64,000 nucleotides of DNA, from assembly GCF_011455495.1 (NCBI RefSeq), contig NZ_CP015029.1:1364740-1428739 (forward strand), given 5' to 3'. A model generated the notes under the pieces. That model ran no database searches, had not been told where the DNA came from, and saw only the letters and a list, made by a program, of their open reading frames with translations. How positions within the stretch are numbered: the first letter of the stretch is position 1; every line of letters starts with the position of its first letter. A program made the position numbers and the translations under genes. Source of the DNA: Frederiksenia canicola (lineage in GTDB: Bacteria; Pseudomonadota; Gammaproteobacteria; Enterobacterales; Pasteurellaceae). This document shows positions 9,279 to 20,170 of this stretch, piece after piece.

Positions 9279-10658
9279 ATGATTAGCGTTTTTGATATGT
9301 TTAAAATAGGTATTGGTCCGTCCAGTTCCCATACCGTTGGGCCGATGAAAGCGGCGAAAGCGTTTATTGATGAGTTACTCATTGGCAAAATGTTAGCCAG
9401 AACTGACCGCTTGCAAGTAGATGTTTACGGCTCACTCGCACTCACAGGGAGGGGGCATAGCACCGATATTGCAATTGTGATGGGGATGATGGGCTATTTG
9501 CCAGATGATGTCGATATTGAAGGTATTGAAGGTGTGATCGCAAGGGTGAAAAGTGAGCAGCAATTAGTGCTTTGTGAAGCCCAGCCAGAACACAGTAAAC
9601 TCATTCCTTTTGATTTTTTCGCGGATATGCCGTTTCACTACGATTTCTTGCCACGTCACGAAAATGGGCTGAAGTTTAAGGCCTTTAATAGCGATAACTT
9701 ATTGTTTGAAAAGACTTATTATTCGATTGGCGGCGGTTTTATTGTTTCCGATGAAAATGTCGATAGTGATAAACAGAACCAAATCAGTGTCCCATTTCCG
9801 TATAAAAATGCCGCCGATCTACTGAAACATTGCAAAGAGCAGGGCTTACCGCTGGCAAGTTTAGTGTGGAAAAATGAGCTGGCGTTGCGTGCTAAACTGG
9901 CAATCAGCGACTATCTGGCGAAAATTTGGCAGACGATGGATCAATGTATTCAGCGTGGTTTGCATACGGAAGGGTTGCTGCCCGGGCCACTTAAGGTGGT
10001 TCGTCGTGCGGCTAGTTTACGTAGAGCACTTGAAGCAACGGATAAATTAAATAACGATCCTATGCAAATTATTGATTGGATAAATCTGTATGCCCTAGCG
10101 GTGAGTGAAGAAAATGCGGCAGGAGGGCGGGTAGTCACTGCTCCTACTAATGGAGCCTGTGGTATTGTGCCTGCGGTGCTGGCGTATTATCGTCAGTTTG
10201 TGGGCGTGCTCACCCAAGAAACTATTGAACGCTATTTTTTAGCGGCTGGTGTGATTGGCTCTCTGTATAAAATGAACGCTTCTATTTCGGGTGCGGAAGT
10301 TGGCTGTCAAGGTGAGGTTGGAGTTGCTTGTTCAATGGCTGCGGCAGGTTTGGCAGAAATTATGGGCGGTTCACCCAATCAAGTCTGCATTGCAGCAGAA
10401 ATCGCAATGGAACACAATCTTGGCTTAACTTGTGATCCCGTTGGTGGGCAGGTGCAAGTTCCGTGTATTGAACGTAATGCGATTGCTGCAGTTAAAGCCA
10501 TTAACGCCTGCCGAATGGCACTGCGTTTAACGTCCCAGCCACGCGTTACTCTTGATAAAGTGATCGAAACGATGTACGAAACAGGGCGAGATATGAATGC
10601 CAAATACCGAGAAACTGCCACGGGTGGGCTAGCAATTAAAATTGTGCCATGTGATTAG
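9279..10658 (+). CDS. sdaA: L-serine dehydratase (deaminase), iron-sulfur type
   Basis: 459 aa from ATG 9279; a GTG at 9270 would add three residues, but the family normally starts MISVFDMFKIGIGPSSSHT and a GAGTGGA ribosome site fits the ATG. It contains the N-terminal beta domain and the C-terminal alpha domain with cysteines in GACGIVPA, GCQGEVG and CDPVGG that ligate the 4Fe-4S cluster. It converts L-serine to pyruvate and ammonia. It follows radA by 21 bp and ends at a strong bidirectional terminator. A dedicated serine transporter gene does not follow it. Confidence 0.95.
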   Translation: MISVFDMFKIGIGPSSSHTVGPMKAAKAFIDELLIGKMLARTDRLQVDVYGSLALTGRGHSTDIAIVMGMMGYLPDDVDIEGIEGVIARVKSEQQLVLCEAQPEHSKLIPFDFFADMPFHYDFLPRHENGLKFKAFNSDNLLFEKTYYSIGGGFIVSDENVDSDKQNQISVPFPYKNAADLLKHCKEQGLPLASLVWKNELALRAKLAISDYLAKIWQTMDQCIQRGLHTEGLLPGPLKVVRRAASLRRALEATDKLNNDPMQIIDWINLYALAVSEENAAGGRVVTAPTNGACGIVPAVLAYYRQFVGVLTQETIERYFLAAGVIGSLYKMNASISGAEVGCQGEVGVACSMAAAGLAEIMGGSPNQVCIAAEIAMEHNLGLTCDPVGGQVQVPCIERNAIAAVKAINACRMALRLTSQPRVTLDKVIETMYETGRDMNAKYRETATGGLAIKIVPCD

Positions 10659-10665
10659 GCCAGTT

Positions 10666-10705
10666 AAAAAGCTCGTTTCGATGATGTTATCAAAACGAGC
10701 TTTTT
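10666..10705. terminator. Bidirectional terminator between sdaA and argG
   Basis: A 13-bp stem (AAAAAGCTCGTTT with its complement at 10693-10705) with a 14-nt loop. A-run on one side and T-run on the other let it serve both convergent genes. Confidence 0.85.
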
Positions 10706-10737
10706 CTCTTTCAACGTAATTATTGGTTATCTACCAA

Positions 10738-12186
<1,449 letters not shown>

Positions 12187-12224
12187 TTAAAATAAGCCAC
12201 TTTTAAGTGTAAAAAGGCGGAAAT

Positions 12225-13250
12225 ATGCAAAAACTTCTCGTAATTCGAAATGATAAAATTGGCGATTTTATGGTGGCTTGGCCCGCCTTTGCGATGTTGA
12301 AAAAATCCTTGCCTAACACGCAAATTGTCGCCCTTGTGCCGCCTTATACTGCTCCTCTTGCTGAGCTTTGTCCTTATATTGATGAGATTATTATCGATAG
12401 CCGTGATCGTAATGATAAAGCCGAAAATCAGCGGGTGTTACAAGCGGTCAGATCCGCAGGATTTTTTGCGATGATCAGCTTTGTATCTGACTGGTATAAT
12501 GCGAAGCTGGCGTGGCAAAGCGGTATTAGCTATCGTCTCGCCCCTGCGACCAAGCTCTTTCAATTTTTGTATAACCACCGTTTAACCCAACGTCGTTCCC
12601 GTTCAGAACAGGCAGAATTTCAATACAATATGGATCTCGCTCGCCAGTTTTTACGCGATCATAATGTGCCGATTATTGAACCGAATACGCCTTATCTCAC
12701 TATTCCAGCCAACGAACGCCAAGCTCAAAAGCAGAAATTGAGCGAGCAGCTTGGGATCAATCCACATAAAAAATGGCTGTTTGTGCATAGTAGTACAGGC
12801 GGGTCGGCTACGAATTTATCCCTTGAGCAATATGCTCAGCTGATGAACGGCATTCAAACCGAATTTGAATGCGAAGTGGTGCTGACTGCGGGGGCGAATG
12901 AAAGCGAACGGGCAAATACGTTATCCACCATGCTCAACCAGCCCGCTGCCATTTACGATAAAAACGAGGGCTTGCAAGATTTCACTCGTTCCCTTGCTTG
13001 TGCAGATCTGTTCATTGCGGGCTCAACAGGGCCATTGCATATTTGCGGTGCGTTGAATGTGGCGACGATCGGTTTCTATCCAAGCCGATTATCTGCTATT
13101 CCACGCCGCTGGCAGCCGATTAACGATGCGGATAAACATCTTGCGTTCGCAGCCCCAGAAGGCAAAGCGACTGAAAAGAATTTGACTCTGATTTCGATTG
13201 AAAAAGCGCTGCTGGATGTGATTCCGTTTGTGCGGAGCGTGTGGAAGTAG
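12225..13250 (+). CDS. Glycosyltransferase family 9 (ADP-heptose:LPS heptosyltransferase-like)
   Basis: 341 aa. The N-terminus (LLVIRNDKIGDFMVAWPAF) and the C-terminal half with HSSTGGSA and FIAGSTGPLHICGALN match the GT9 family, which adds heptose to the LOS/LPS inner core from ADP-heptose in the cytoplasm. Which linkage it makes cannot be read from sequence; it is more like the RfaF/WaaQ superfamily than a confident OpsX. It is convergent with an LOS glucosyltransferase-like gene, which supports a role in LOS core synthesis. One USS sits inside (12440-12449). Confidence 0.82.
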   Translation: MQKLLVIRNDKIGDFMVAWPAFAMLKKSLPNTQIVALVPPYTAPLAELCPYIDEIIIDSRDRNDKAENQRVLQAVRSAGFFAMISFVSDWYNAKLAWQSGISYRLAPATKLFQFLYNHRLTQRRSRSEQAEFQYNMDLARQFLRDHNVPIIEPNTPYLTIPANERQAQKQKLSEQLGINPHKKWLFVHSSTGGSATNLSLEQYAQLMNGIQTEFECEVVLTAGANESERANTLSTMLNQPAAIYDKNEGLQDFTRSLACADLFIAGSTGPLHICGALNVATIGFYPSRLSAIPRRWQPINDADKHLAFAAPEGKATEKNLTLISIEKALLDVIPFVRSVWK

Positions 13251-13267
13251 AGTGACTAGGGTAGGCG

Positions 13268-13325
13268 ACAAGCGGTCAGTTCCTAGAAAAATTTTGCAAA
13301 TTTTTGCCTGAAACTGACCGCTTGT
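13268..13325. repeat. Inverted pair of uptake signal sequences between convergent genes
   Basis: Perfect forward USS at 13268-13277 and perfect reverse USS at 13316-13325, both with AG/CT and GTTCC/GAAAC extensions. The arms form a long hairpin just after the GT9 stop and just before the convergent GT2 stop, so it may also act as a terminator for both. Confidence 0.9.
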
Positions 13326-13333
13326 GCTATCTA

Positions 13334-14092
13334 CTAGTTGCGAGTGCGATCCCATAAGTCCGCATATTTCACAAAGGTGGAATGGGCGGAGAGAATGGCA
13401 AGAAGCAAGCCCTGTTTGCCATCTAAAAAACCCGCTTTCAAAATATACATTTTAATGAATGCCGATAATGCATGGGTAATGCCTTGAAAAATCGTGGCTT
13501 TTTTGCCCGCCCGCTCTCGTTGGATTGCCCATGCTTTGGCATAGCCTGCAGATTTCACAAGGTAATGATGAATATTTTTGTAGGTGTAATGCAACAGATC
13601 GCCTTGTAATTTGATGATGTTAGCGTTTTGGGGAAAATGCACTTTTTCGTGTACTAATTCATCGCCATAAGCCGCAAAATGAGTGCGATAGAGCCGCACC
13701 ACATAATCAGGATACCAACCTGAATGGCGAATTTCCCGCCCGAAAATGTTGCTGAGTCGAGCGATTTTATACACGGTATGTTGTTCGTCATTTTTGACCG
13801 CTTGTAAAATCGAGGTTTTTAATTCAGGCGTCACACGTTCATCGGCATCCAACCATAACACATAATCGCTGGTTACATATTGTTGGGCGATTTGTCGTTG
13901 TTTGCCAAAGCCTTGCCAATTGCGATTTTCATACCACTTTGCCCCGTAGCTTAGGGCGATCTCTTTCGTTTGATCTTCACTACCGCTATCTAAAATCACA
14001 ATTTCATCGACCCAATCTTTGACGCTGTCTAAACATTGAGCAAGATCCTGAGCTTCGTTTTTTACAATCATCGCAACGCTGAGAGTTGGCAT
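13334..14092 (-). CDS. lgtF: Glycosyltransferase family 2, LOS core glucosyltransferase-like (LgtF/WaaE)
   Basis: 252 aa from ATG 14092, chosen because AAAGGAAA lies upstream and the GT2 core starts at once ([11 protein letters not shown]); a longer frame to 14140 looks spurious. The DXD-like metal and nucleotide-sugar motif is in [13 protein letters not shown] near residue 94. The family includes LgtF of H. influenzae and A. pleuropneumoniae, a beta-1,4-glucosyltransferase acting on heptose I of LOS. The symbol is by family resemblance; the exact linkage is inference. Confidence 0.8.
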   Translation of the reverse strand: MPTLSVAMIVKNEAQDLAQCLDSVKDWVDEIVILDSGSEDQTKEIALSYGAKWYENRNWQGFGKQRQIAQQYVTSDYVLWLDADERVTPELKTSILQAVKNDEQHTVYKIARLSNIFGREIRHSGWYPDYVVRLYRTHFAAYGDELVHEKVHFPQNANIIKLQGDLLHYTYKNIHHYLVKSAGYAKAWAIQRERAGKKATIFQGITHALSAFIKMYILKAGFLDGKQGLLLAILSAHSTFVKYADLWDRTRN

Positions 14093-14216
14093 AGGCTTTT
14101 CCTTTGGCTGAAAACATTGTGGGCATTCTAGCACAATCAAATCGCTTTAAAAATCGGGCTATTTGTGCTATTTTCACCGCCGTTTTTATTTCTATTTTTT
14201 ATTCAAGGCAAAATCA

Positions 14217-14531
14217 ATGTCGATTACATTAACAACCAAACAAAAACAATATTTGAAAAGCTTAGCTCACCATTTAAGCCCTGTGGTGATGCTTGGCGGC
14301 AACGGCTTAACTGAAGGCGTGCTTGCGGAAATTGATCACGCACTTGATCACCACGAATTGATCAAAGTGAAAATCGCAGGGGCGGATCGTGATACCAAGC
14401 AGCTGATTATTGATGCAATTGTGCGTGAAACTAAAGCCGTGGAAGTGCAAACTATTGGACACGTTTTAGTCCTTTTCCGCCAAAGTGAAGAGAAAAAAAT
14501 CAGCTTGCCAAAGGCGACAAAGGCCATTTAA
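14217..14531 (+). CDS. yhbY: CRM-domain RNA-binding protein YhbY
   Basis: 104 aa from ATG 14217; the 18 upstream codons of the open frame are Phe/Tyr-rich and not family-like. The protein is a single CRM fold with the conserved GGNGLTEGVLAEI loop (the GxxG-type RNA-binding motif). YhbY associates with pre-50S ribosomal particles. In many genera it neighbours greA or ftsH/rlmE; here it stands alone with a strong terminator after it. Confidence 0.93.
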   Translation: MSITLTTKQKQYLKSLAHHLSPVVMLGGNGLTEGVLAEIDHALDHHELIKVKIAGADRDTKQLIIDAIVRETKAVEVQTIGHVLVLFRQSEEKKISLPKATKAI

Positions 14532-14544
14532 TCGCTAGTTATAG

Positions 14545-14569
14545 GGTGGGGCTTGCCCCACCATTTTTA
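14545..14569 (+). terminator. Rho-independent terminator of yhbY
   Basis: A 7-bp GC-rich stem (GGTGGGG, 14545-14551, with CCCCACC, 14556-14562), CTTG loop, then ATTTTTAT. Confidence 0.85.
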
Positions 14570-14675
14570 TATCTTCATTTTAACTTTTAAAATAAGGTGA
14601 ATTAGTGGGAGAAATTCCTATTTAACAAACCTTGATGACGGAAATCGGTGAGAGCCAAACCTCTACCTACTCAAT

Positions 14676-15404
14676 ATGATAAAAAAACTCTCTCTTTTTA
14701 CTTTTCTCATGCTGCTCGTGCCGCTGGTGACTTGGGCAATGGGCTGGAAATGGACACTGGCGATGGATTACCAGCCATTTGATTTCGATTTCTGGCTACT
14801 CTTTTTAACCGAAACTGGCTCAACCCCGTATTCGTTAATCACTTGCGTGCTGTTTATGTTGTGGATAATGTGGTTAACCCGTAAACGCTATTCATGGCTG
14901 TTAGTTGGGTTTATTTGTGCTAGCTCGGTGGTTGGTACACAAATTATCAAAGAAGGGGCGAAAGCGGTGTTTAAAGAGCCACGCCCGTTCGTGACTGAAA
15001 TGTTCCAAGGGCAAACCGCACAATTTTATGCTTTGCCAAAAGCGGAACAGTTCCAACAGGTGATTAAGGTGGCAACGGCAGAAACTGCCCCGATTGTCTC
15101 TCACCAAGCCGATGAATTAGGCTACTCATTTCCCTCTGGACATACGATTTTTGCAGTCTCTTGGCTATTAGTGTTCGGCGGATTTTTGATGGGCTTGCGT
15201 GGACAAGCGGTGGTTTTCGCCCAATTTTTTGCAATTTGTTGGGCGGGTTTGATGTTGATCAGCCGTTTGCGTTTAGGAATGCATTATCCTATTGACCTTT
15301 TCGTCAGCACGTTGATTGCGTGGGGGGGCCATCTCATCGTGTTTGGCTGGGCGGTTCCTTATTTAGAAACTTGGAAATTATTTAAACAGAGAGGGCAACA
15401 ATGA
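14676..15404 (+). CDS. pgpB: PAP2 phosphatase, phosphatidylglycerophosphatase B
   Basis: 242 aa integral membrane protein. The three PAP2 motifs are visible: K-x-P-R-P (FKEPRPF) near residue 104, PSGH near residue 153 and [13 protein letters not shown] near residue 196 with the catalytic His. It dephosphorylates phosphatidylglycerophosphate and undecaprenyl pyrophosphate at the periplasmic side. The ribosome site is weak. It overlaps nagK by 4 bp (ATGA), so the two are co-transcribed. A G7 run (15322-15328) lies near the 3' end. Confidence 0.9.
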   Translation: MIKKLSLFTFLMLLVPLVTWAMGWKWTLAMDYQPFDFDFWLLFLTETGSTPYSLITCVLFMLWIMWLTRKRYSWLLVGFICASSVVGTQIIKEGAKAVFKEPRPFVTEMFQGQTAQFYALPKAEQFQQVIKVATAETAPIVSHQADELGYSFPSGHTIFAVSWLLVFGGFLMGLRGQAVVFAQFFAICWAGLMLISRLRLGMHYPIDLFVSTLIAWGGHLIVFGWAVPYLETWKLFKQRGQQ

Positions 15405-16318
15405 CCTACTATTACGGCTTAGACATCGGCGGCACAAAAATCGAACTTGCCGCATTTAACGACAAGTTAGAAAAATTGTACAGCGAACGAGTGCCAACCC
15501 CACAAACGAGTTATGAAGATTGGCTCTCAGCGGTAGAAACTTTGGTTCGCCACGCAGACCAAAAATTCGGTACGCAAGGCAGTGTTGGCTTAGGCTTACC
15601 GGGCTTTGTTAATCGTGAAACGGGCTTGGCAAAAATCAGCAATATCCGTGTCGCAGATGGCAAAAATATCGTACAAGATTTGAGCGAACGTTTAGAGCGT
15701 GAAGTTCGAGCTGAAAACGATGCTAACTGCTTTGCGTTATCAGAAGCGTGGGACGACAGTAATCAGCAATACCCAACAGTGCTTGGTTTAATTTTAGGCA
15801 CGGGCTTCGGCGGTGGCTTGGTGTTTGACGGTAAAGTGCATTCAGGCAAAATCGGTATGGCGGGCGAAGTCGGGCACATTCAGCTCAACTATCACGCATT
15901 GAAACTACTTGGTTGGGACAACGCCCCAATTTATGAATGCGGTTGCGGCAATAAAGCCTGTTTGGATACCTATCTCTCAGGACGTGGCTTTGAAATGCTC
16001 TATCGAGATTTAGTCGGCGAAGTGATTGATGCCAAAACGATTATCCGCCGTTTCTATGAAGGCGAGCCGAAAACCGTGAAATTCGTGGAAATGTTTATCG
16101 AACTGATGGCGATCAGTATCGGCAATTTGATCACCGTTTTAGACCCAGATATGATCGTCTTAGGGGGAGGGTTATCCAATTTCGATCACATCTATGACGC
16201 CTTGCCAAAAGCGTTACCTGCTCACTTAATGCAAAATGCCAAAGTGCCTGCGATCAAAAAAGCGATCCACGGCGACTCTGGCGGTGTGCGTGGTGCTGCG
16301 GCATTGTTCTTAAAATAA
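15401..16318 (+). CDS. nagK: N-acetyl-D-glucosamine kinase (ROK family)
   Basis: 305 aa. It has the N-terminal phosphate loop [10 protein letters not shown], the catalytic Asp in [11 protein letters not shown] near residue 107, the [12 protein letters not shown] motif, and the zinc site with Cys residues in [14 protein letters not shown] near residue 185. It phosphorylates GlcNAc released by peptidoglycan recycling or host glycans. Start overlaps the pgpB stop. Confidence 0.92.
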   Translation: MTYYYGLDIGGTKIELAAFNDKLEKLYSERVPTPQTSYEDWLSAVETLVRHADQKFGTQGSVGLGLPGFVNRETGLAKISNIRVADGKNIVQDLSERLEREVRAENDANCFALSEAWDDSNQQYPTVLGLILGTGFGGGLVFDGKVHSGKIGMAGEVGHIQLNYHALKLLGWDNAPIYECGCGNKACLDTYLSGRGFEMLYRDLVGEVIDAKTIIRRFYEGEPKTVKFVEMFIELMAISIGNLITVLDPDMIVLGGGLSNFDHIYDALPKALPAHLMQNAKVPAIKKAIHGDSGGVRGAAALFLK

Positions 16319-16334
16319 ACAAGTCAGTTCGTAG

Positions 16335-16357
16335 GAGCGGGTCTATTGTGTCCGCTC
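16335..16357. repeat. Intergenic hairpin, TGTAGGG-type element (degenerate)
   Basis: GAGCGG (16335-16340) pairs with CCGCTC (16352-16357) across an 11-nt loop, preceded by GTAG. No T-run follows, so it is not a standard terminator. It resembles the hairpins at 35837-35895 and 56127-56154. Confidence 0.5.
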
Positions 16358-16391
16358 GTAACAAGCTTTTATCTACAAACGAGAAGATAAA

Positions 16392-17099
16392 ATGATCACC
16401 ATTACTCCCATTCCCGCCCTTTCAGATAACTATATTTGGGTGTTGCAAAAAGATCAGCAAGCGATTGTATTTGATCCCGCCCAAGCCCATCCGGTATTAG
16501 ATTTTTTTGCAAAACATTCGTTGGAACTGACCGCTTGCTTGCTCACCCATAATCACAACGACCACACCGATGGTGTGGCGGGGTTGCTGGAACGCTATCC
16601 TGATTTAGTCGTCATCGGTCCGCAAGAAACGGCCCAATTTGCTAATCAAATCTTACAGCCTGAACAGCAGTTTGGGTTATTGGGCTTGTCGTTTGAGGTG
16701 ATCGAAAGTGCGGGACATACCGCAGGGCACATCAGTTATTTGGTAGATCGTGAGTATCTTTTCTGCGGCGATTCGCTCTTTTCTGGCGGTTGTGGCCGGG
16801 TGTTTACTGGCGATTATTCAGCGCAATTTGCCGCATTACAACGCTTCAAACAACTGCCCGATTTTGTGCTAGTTTATCCTGCTCACGAATATACCCAAAG
16901 TAATCTCAAATTTGCCGAAGCGGTGATGCCACCAAGCTGCATATTGCTGGAATATCAAGAGCGGGCGGATATTTTGCGTGCACAACATCGCCCAACACTA
17001 CCAACCACAATAGGTATCGAAAAGCAGATCAACCCCTTCTTACAAGCGGTCAGTTTGGACGAATTTATTGCACTTCGGCAGCAAAAGGATAATTTTTAA
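16392..17099 (+). CDS. gloB: Hydroxyacylglutathione hydrolase (glyoxalase II)
   Basis: 235 aa metallo-beta-lactamase fold with the binuclear metal motif THNHNDHTDG near residue 53, further ligands in SAGHTAGH and FCGDSLFSGGCGR, and YPAHEYT. It hydrolyses S-lactoylglutathione to lactate and glutathione in methylglyoxal detoxification. A reverse near-USS (16527-16536) and a forward USS (17042-17051) are coding. Ends at a strong terminator. Confidence 0.95.
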   Translation: MITITPIPALSDNYIWVLQKDQQAIVFDPAQAHPVLDFFAKHSLELTACLLTHNHNDHTDGVAGLLERYPDLVVIGPQETAQFANQILQPEQQFGLLGLSFEVIESAGHTAGHISYLVDREYLFCGDSLFSGGCGRVFTGDYSAQFAALQRFKQLPDFVLVYPAHEYTQSNLKFAEAVMPPSCILLEYQERADILRAQHRPTLPTTIGIEKQINPFLQAVSLDEFIALRQQKDNF

Positions 17100-17108
17100 C
17101 GGGCATCT

Positions 17109-17138
17109 CAGGGCAAATGATTATTTGCCCTGCTTTTT
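17109..17138 (+). terminator. Rho-independent terminator of gloB
   Basis: A 10-bp perfect stem (CAGGGCAAAT, 17109-17118, with ATTTGCCCTG, 17123-17132), GATT loop, then CTTTTTTA. Sits 10 bp after the gloB stop and just before the uppS promoter. Confidence 0.92.
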
Positions 17139-17140
17139 TA

Positions 17141-17149
17141 TGGTATAGT
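17141..17149 (+). promoter_or_regulatory. Extended -10 promoter for the uppS-lpxA operon
   Basis: TGGTATAGT fits an extended -10 (TGnTATAAT with one mismatch). No good -35 is visible because the gloB terminator lies upstream. The predicted transcript would start near 17156, about 30 nt before the uppS start. Confidence 0.5.
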
Positions 17150-17187
17150 TACGCCATTTTGCATTATGCATTGAGTAAGAGAGTCCT

Positions 17188-17901
17188 GTGAATTTTGATC
17201 GGAATAACATGCCGCAACACGTTGCGATTATTATGGATGGCAACGGTCGTTGGGCGAAACAGCAAGGTAAACTCCGTATTTTTGGCCATCAGAATGGGGT
17301 GAAAGCGGTGCGTGCAGCGGTAAATTTTGCCGCAAAACATCAGATCAAAGTGCTGACGTTATATGCGTTTAGCAGTGAAAACTGGAATCGCCCTGAAGCT
17401 GAAGTCTCGGCGTTGATGAACTTATTTATGAAAGCGCTTGATTCCGAAGTGAAAAAACTGCATAAAAATAATATTCGGCTGAAAATCATTGGTAATAAAT
17501 CCGCATTTAGTAACCGCTTGCAGCAACGTATTGCCGAGTCCGAAGCTTTAACCGCCAATAACACGGGACTGACGCTTAATATCGCCGCTAATTATGGTGG
17601 CTATTGGGATATTATAACCGCTGCTCAAGTGCTTGCAGAACAAGTAAAAAATGAGCAAATTAGCATAGCAGATATTACGCCTGAACGTTTTCAGCAGGCA
17701 TTAGTAACAGGTGACCAACCCCAAGTAGATTTGTTAATTCGTACTAGTGGTGAACAGCGGATCAGCAATTTCTTACTCTGGCAAATTGCCTATGCAGAAC
17801 TTTTTTTCAGCCCTGTGCTGTGGCCTGACTTTGACGAACAGCATTTTGCTCAAGCGATTGAGGCTTATCAACAACGTGATCGCCGTTTTGGTGGTTGTTA
17901 A
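17188..17901 (+). CDS. uppS: Undecaprenyl diphosphate synthase
   Basis: 237 aa from a GTG start (17188); an ATG at 17209 is an alternative, since the conserved region begins [17 protein letters not shown]. It has the cis-prenyltransferase motifs with the catalytic Asp in IIMDGNGRW and [15 protein letters not shown] near the C-terminus. It makes the C55 lipid carrier for peptidoglycan and O-antigen. First gene of an eight-gene envelope operon; 17 bp before cdsA. Confidence 0.96.
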   Translation: MNFDRNNMPQHVAIIMDGNGRWAKQQGKLRIFGHQNGVKAVRAAVNFAAKHQIKVLTLYAFSSENWNRPEAEVSALMNLFMKALDSEVKKLHKNNIRLKIIGNKSAFSNRLQQRIAESEALTANNTGLTLNIAANYGGYWDIITAAQVLAEQVKNEQISIADITPERFQQALVTGDQPQVDLLIRTSGEQRISNFLLWQIAYAELFFSPVLWPDFDEQHFAQAIEAYQQRDRRFGGC

Positions 17902-17918
17902 AATAGAAGGAAATTCAA

Positions 17919-18788
17919 ATGCTTAAACAACGAGTTTTATCTGCGATTGTGATGATTGCAGTAGCATTAGCCGCACTTTTTGGGTTACCACCATTACCAT
18001 TTACCTTGGCATTAGCAGGCATCATTGTATTAGGAATGTGGGAGTGGGCACAATTTGTTGGCATTAAACGTCCTGTGGCACGAGCAATTGTTGGCTTTGC
18101 GACTTTCGGCCTTTTACTCTTTCCCATTATGGCAAGCACTAACTATATTCAAGCGGCTCGTTTTTTAACAGATGAAACCACACCATTGCTGCTCCTTGGC
18201 GGTATTTGGTGGATCGTTGCCATCGTTTTAGTGACCTCTTATCCCAATTCAGCGACTTGGTGGAATAAATCCATTGCAGCAAAATTTATTTTTGGCTTCT
18301 GTACCTTAATTCCGTTTTTCATCGGCACCCTGGCTTTACGTTTCTACAACTACAATTTAGATCAATTCCAAGGCACCTATTTATTGCTTTACGTTTTCTT
18401 GCTCGTTTGGGGGGCAGATTCAGGCGCGTATTTTGTGGGCCGTGCTATCGGTAAACATAAATTAGCGCCGAAAGTTTCCCCTGGGAAATCGTGGGAGGGG
18501 GCGATTGGCGGAGTGCTGACTTCAGCCGTTATTGCCGCTATTTTTCTCAATGTTGCACCGAGCAATGTGTTTGGACGGGAATTAGCAACTGTGCCGTTTA
18601 TTGTGTTATCCATGGTTACTGTAGTGATTTCTGCGTTAGGTGATTTGAGCGAAAGCATGTTCAAACGCCAAGCGGGAATTAAAGACAGTAGCAATTTAAT
18701 TCCAGGTCACGGTGGTATTTTAGACCGTATCGACAGCTTAACCGCAGCCGTCCCCGTATTTGCAATTGGTTTTTTCTTTTTGTTGTAA
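17919..18788 (+). CDS. cdsA: Phosphatidate cytidylyltransferase
   Basis: 289 aa multi-spanning membrane protein. The C-terminal CDP-diglyceride synthetase signature is present (GDLSESMFKRQAG, then LIPGHGGILDRIDS near residue 265). It makes CDP-diacylglycerol from phosphatidic acid and CTP, the branch point of phospholipid synthesis. Starts 17 bp after uppS and ends 9 bp before rseP. Confidence 0.96.
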   Translation: MLKQRVLSAIVMIAVALAALFGLPPLPFTLALAGIIVLGMWEWAQFVGIKRPVARAIVGFATFGLLLFPIMASTNYIQAARFLTDETTPLLLLGGIWWIVAIVLVTSYPNSATWWNKSIAAKFIFGFCTLIPFFIGTLALRFYNYNLDQFQGTYLLLYVFLLVWGADSGAYFVGRAIGKHKLAPKVSPGKSWEGAIGGVLTSAVIAAIFLNVAPSNVFGRELATVPFIVLSMVTVVISALGDLSESMFKRQAGIKDSSNLIPGHGGILDRIDSLTAAVPVFAIGFFFLL

Positions 18789-18797
18789 GGCGATAAT

Positions 18798-20117
18798 ATG
18801 ACATCAATTTTAGCCTTTTTTGTACTCATCTGCGTGTTAGTCTTTGTCCATGAGTATGGACATTTCTGGGCTGCACGTAAATGTGGTGTGAAAGTATTAC
18901 GTTTTTCTATTGGCTTTGGCAAAGTACTCTGGAAAAAAACGGATAAGCAGGGCACAGAATTTGCATTTTCATTGATTCCACTAGGTGGTTATGTACATAT
19001 GTATAATGGCGAGCCGGAATATGGATTGCCTGAAAGCCAATCAGTGAAACATAAAAGTGTATTACAGCGTGCGTTTATTATATTTGCGGGGCCCGCAGCG
19101 AACTTCTTGTTTGCGATTGCTGCGTATTGGGTTGTTTTTGCGACTGGTGTGCCCACACTAAAACCTGTTGTGGGTGCCGTCATTCCACAAACTATTGCGG
19201 CAGATGCTGGGATTGTGCCTGAGTTTCAGTTCAAACAAGTCGATGGTGCGGTTGTTCAAGACTGGGAAGAGGTAACCTTAGCACTTATTGGCAAAGTCGG
19301 CGTTAAACATGTTGAAGTATCAGGAGCATTGATTGATGAAGATTCTCCACGAACCTACACTCTGGATTTAAGTAATTGGGATATTCAAGGCCGTCGTGAG
19401 AATCCTTTAACGACTCTCGGGCTTAGTGCAAAAAGTGGTGTTGTTGAACCAATTATCAAACGCATAGTCGAACAATCGCCAGCAGAAAAGCAGGGGTTAA
19501 AAGCCGGCGATATCATTGTTTCTATAAACCAGCAGCCTTACGATTGGGCTTTTCTAATTAAGCAAGTGCAAACAGGCAAGCCTCTACATTTGGTTGTTGA
19601 GCGTCTTGGTCAGCAAAGCGAATATCAAATTCAACCTGAAAAATCGTTGAAGGAAAATCGTTATTTTATTGGTATTGAGCCAACTTATAAGCCCTTGGCT
19701 GATAAGTATCGAACCGAATTAAAGTATGATATGCTAACGGCTTTTCAGAAAAGTGTAGAAAAAGTCGGTTCGCTCATTGTTAATATTTTGCAGTTTATTG
19801 GTAAATTAATTACTGGCGATATTTCATTGACTAATATGGGCGGTCCGATTTCTATTGCTAAAAGTGCTGGAATAACCGTTGAAATAGGCTGGGTTTATTA
19901 TCTGAGTTTTATGGCATTAATTAGCGTGAATCTCGGCGTGATGAATTTATTCCCCATTTTACCATTAGATGGTGGTCAGTTGCTGTTGCTGAGTGGCGAA
20001 GCCTTGCGTGGTAAACCATTGGCAGAAAAAATACAGTTCCGCTTTCAGCAATTAGGGTTTGTATTTGTATTGAGCTTAATGGCATTTGTGCTGTTTAATG
20101 ATTTAGTCCACTTTTAA
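18798..20117 (+). CDS. rseP: Site-2 intramembrane metalloprotease RseP
   Basis: 439 aa. The zinc site VHEYGHFWAAR is in the first membrane segment (about residue 17), a PDZ domain lies in the middle (QSPAEKQGLKAGDIIVSIN near residue 225), and the second metal motif NLFPILPLDGGQLL is near residue 385. It cuts anti-sigma factor RseA and clears signal-peptide remnants. It directly precedes bamA, the usual order, which couples outer-membrane stress signalling to barrel assembly. Confidence 0.95.
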   Translation: MTSILAFFVLICVLVFVHEYGHFWAARKCGVKVLRFSIGFGKVLWKKTDKQGTEFAFSLIPLGGYVHMYNGEPEYGLPESQSVKHKSVLQRAFIIFAGPAANFLFAIAAYWVVFATGVPTLKPVVGAVIPQTIAADAGIVPEFQFKQVDGAVVQDWEEVTLALIGKVGVKHVEVSGALIDEDSPRTYTLDLSNWDIQGRRENPLTTLGLSAKSGVVEPIIKRIVEQSPAEKQGLKAGDIIVSINQQPYDWAFLIKQVQTGKPLHLVVERLGQQSEYQIQPEKSLKENRYFIGIEPTYKPLADKYRTELKYDMLTAFQKSVEKVGSLIVNILQFIGKLITGDISLTNMGGPISIAKSAGITVEIGWVYYLSFMALISVNLGVMNLFPILPLDGGQLLLLSGEALRGKPLAEKIQFRFQQLGFVFVLSLMAFVLFNDLVHF

Positions 20118-20170
20118 TCTGACGACAAGCGGTTAGATTCCCGAATAATTTTACAAATAGGATTATTTAA

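Noticed and set aside
14583-14670. FMN or cobalamin riboswitch before pgpB.
   Set aside because: Short look-alike segments (GAAATTCC, GTGAGAGCC) are present but the conserved core order of either class is not; kept only as an unexplained leader.
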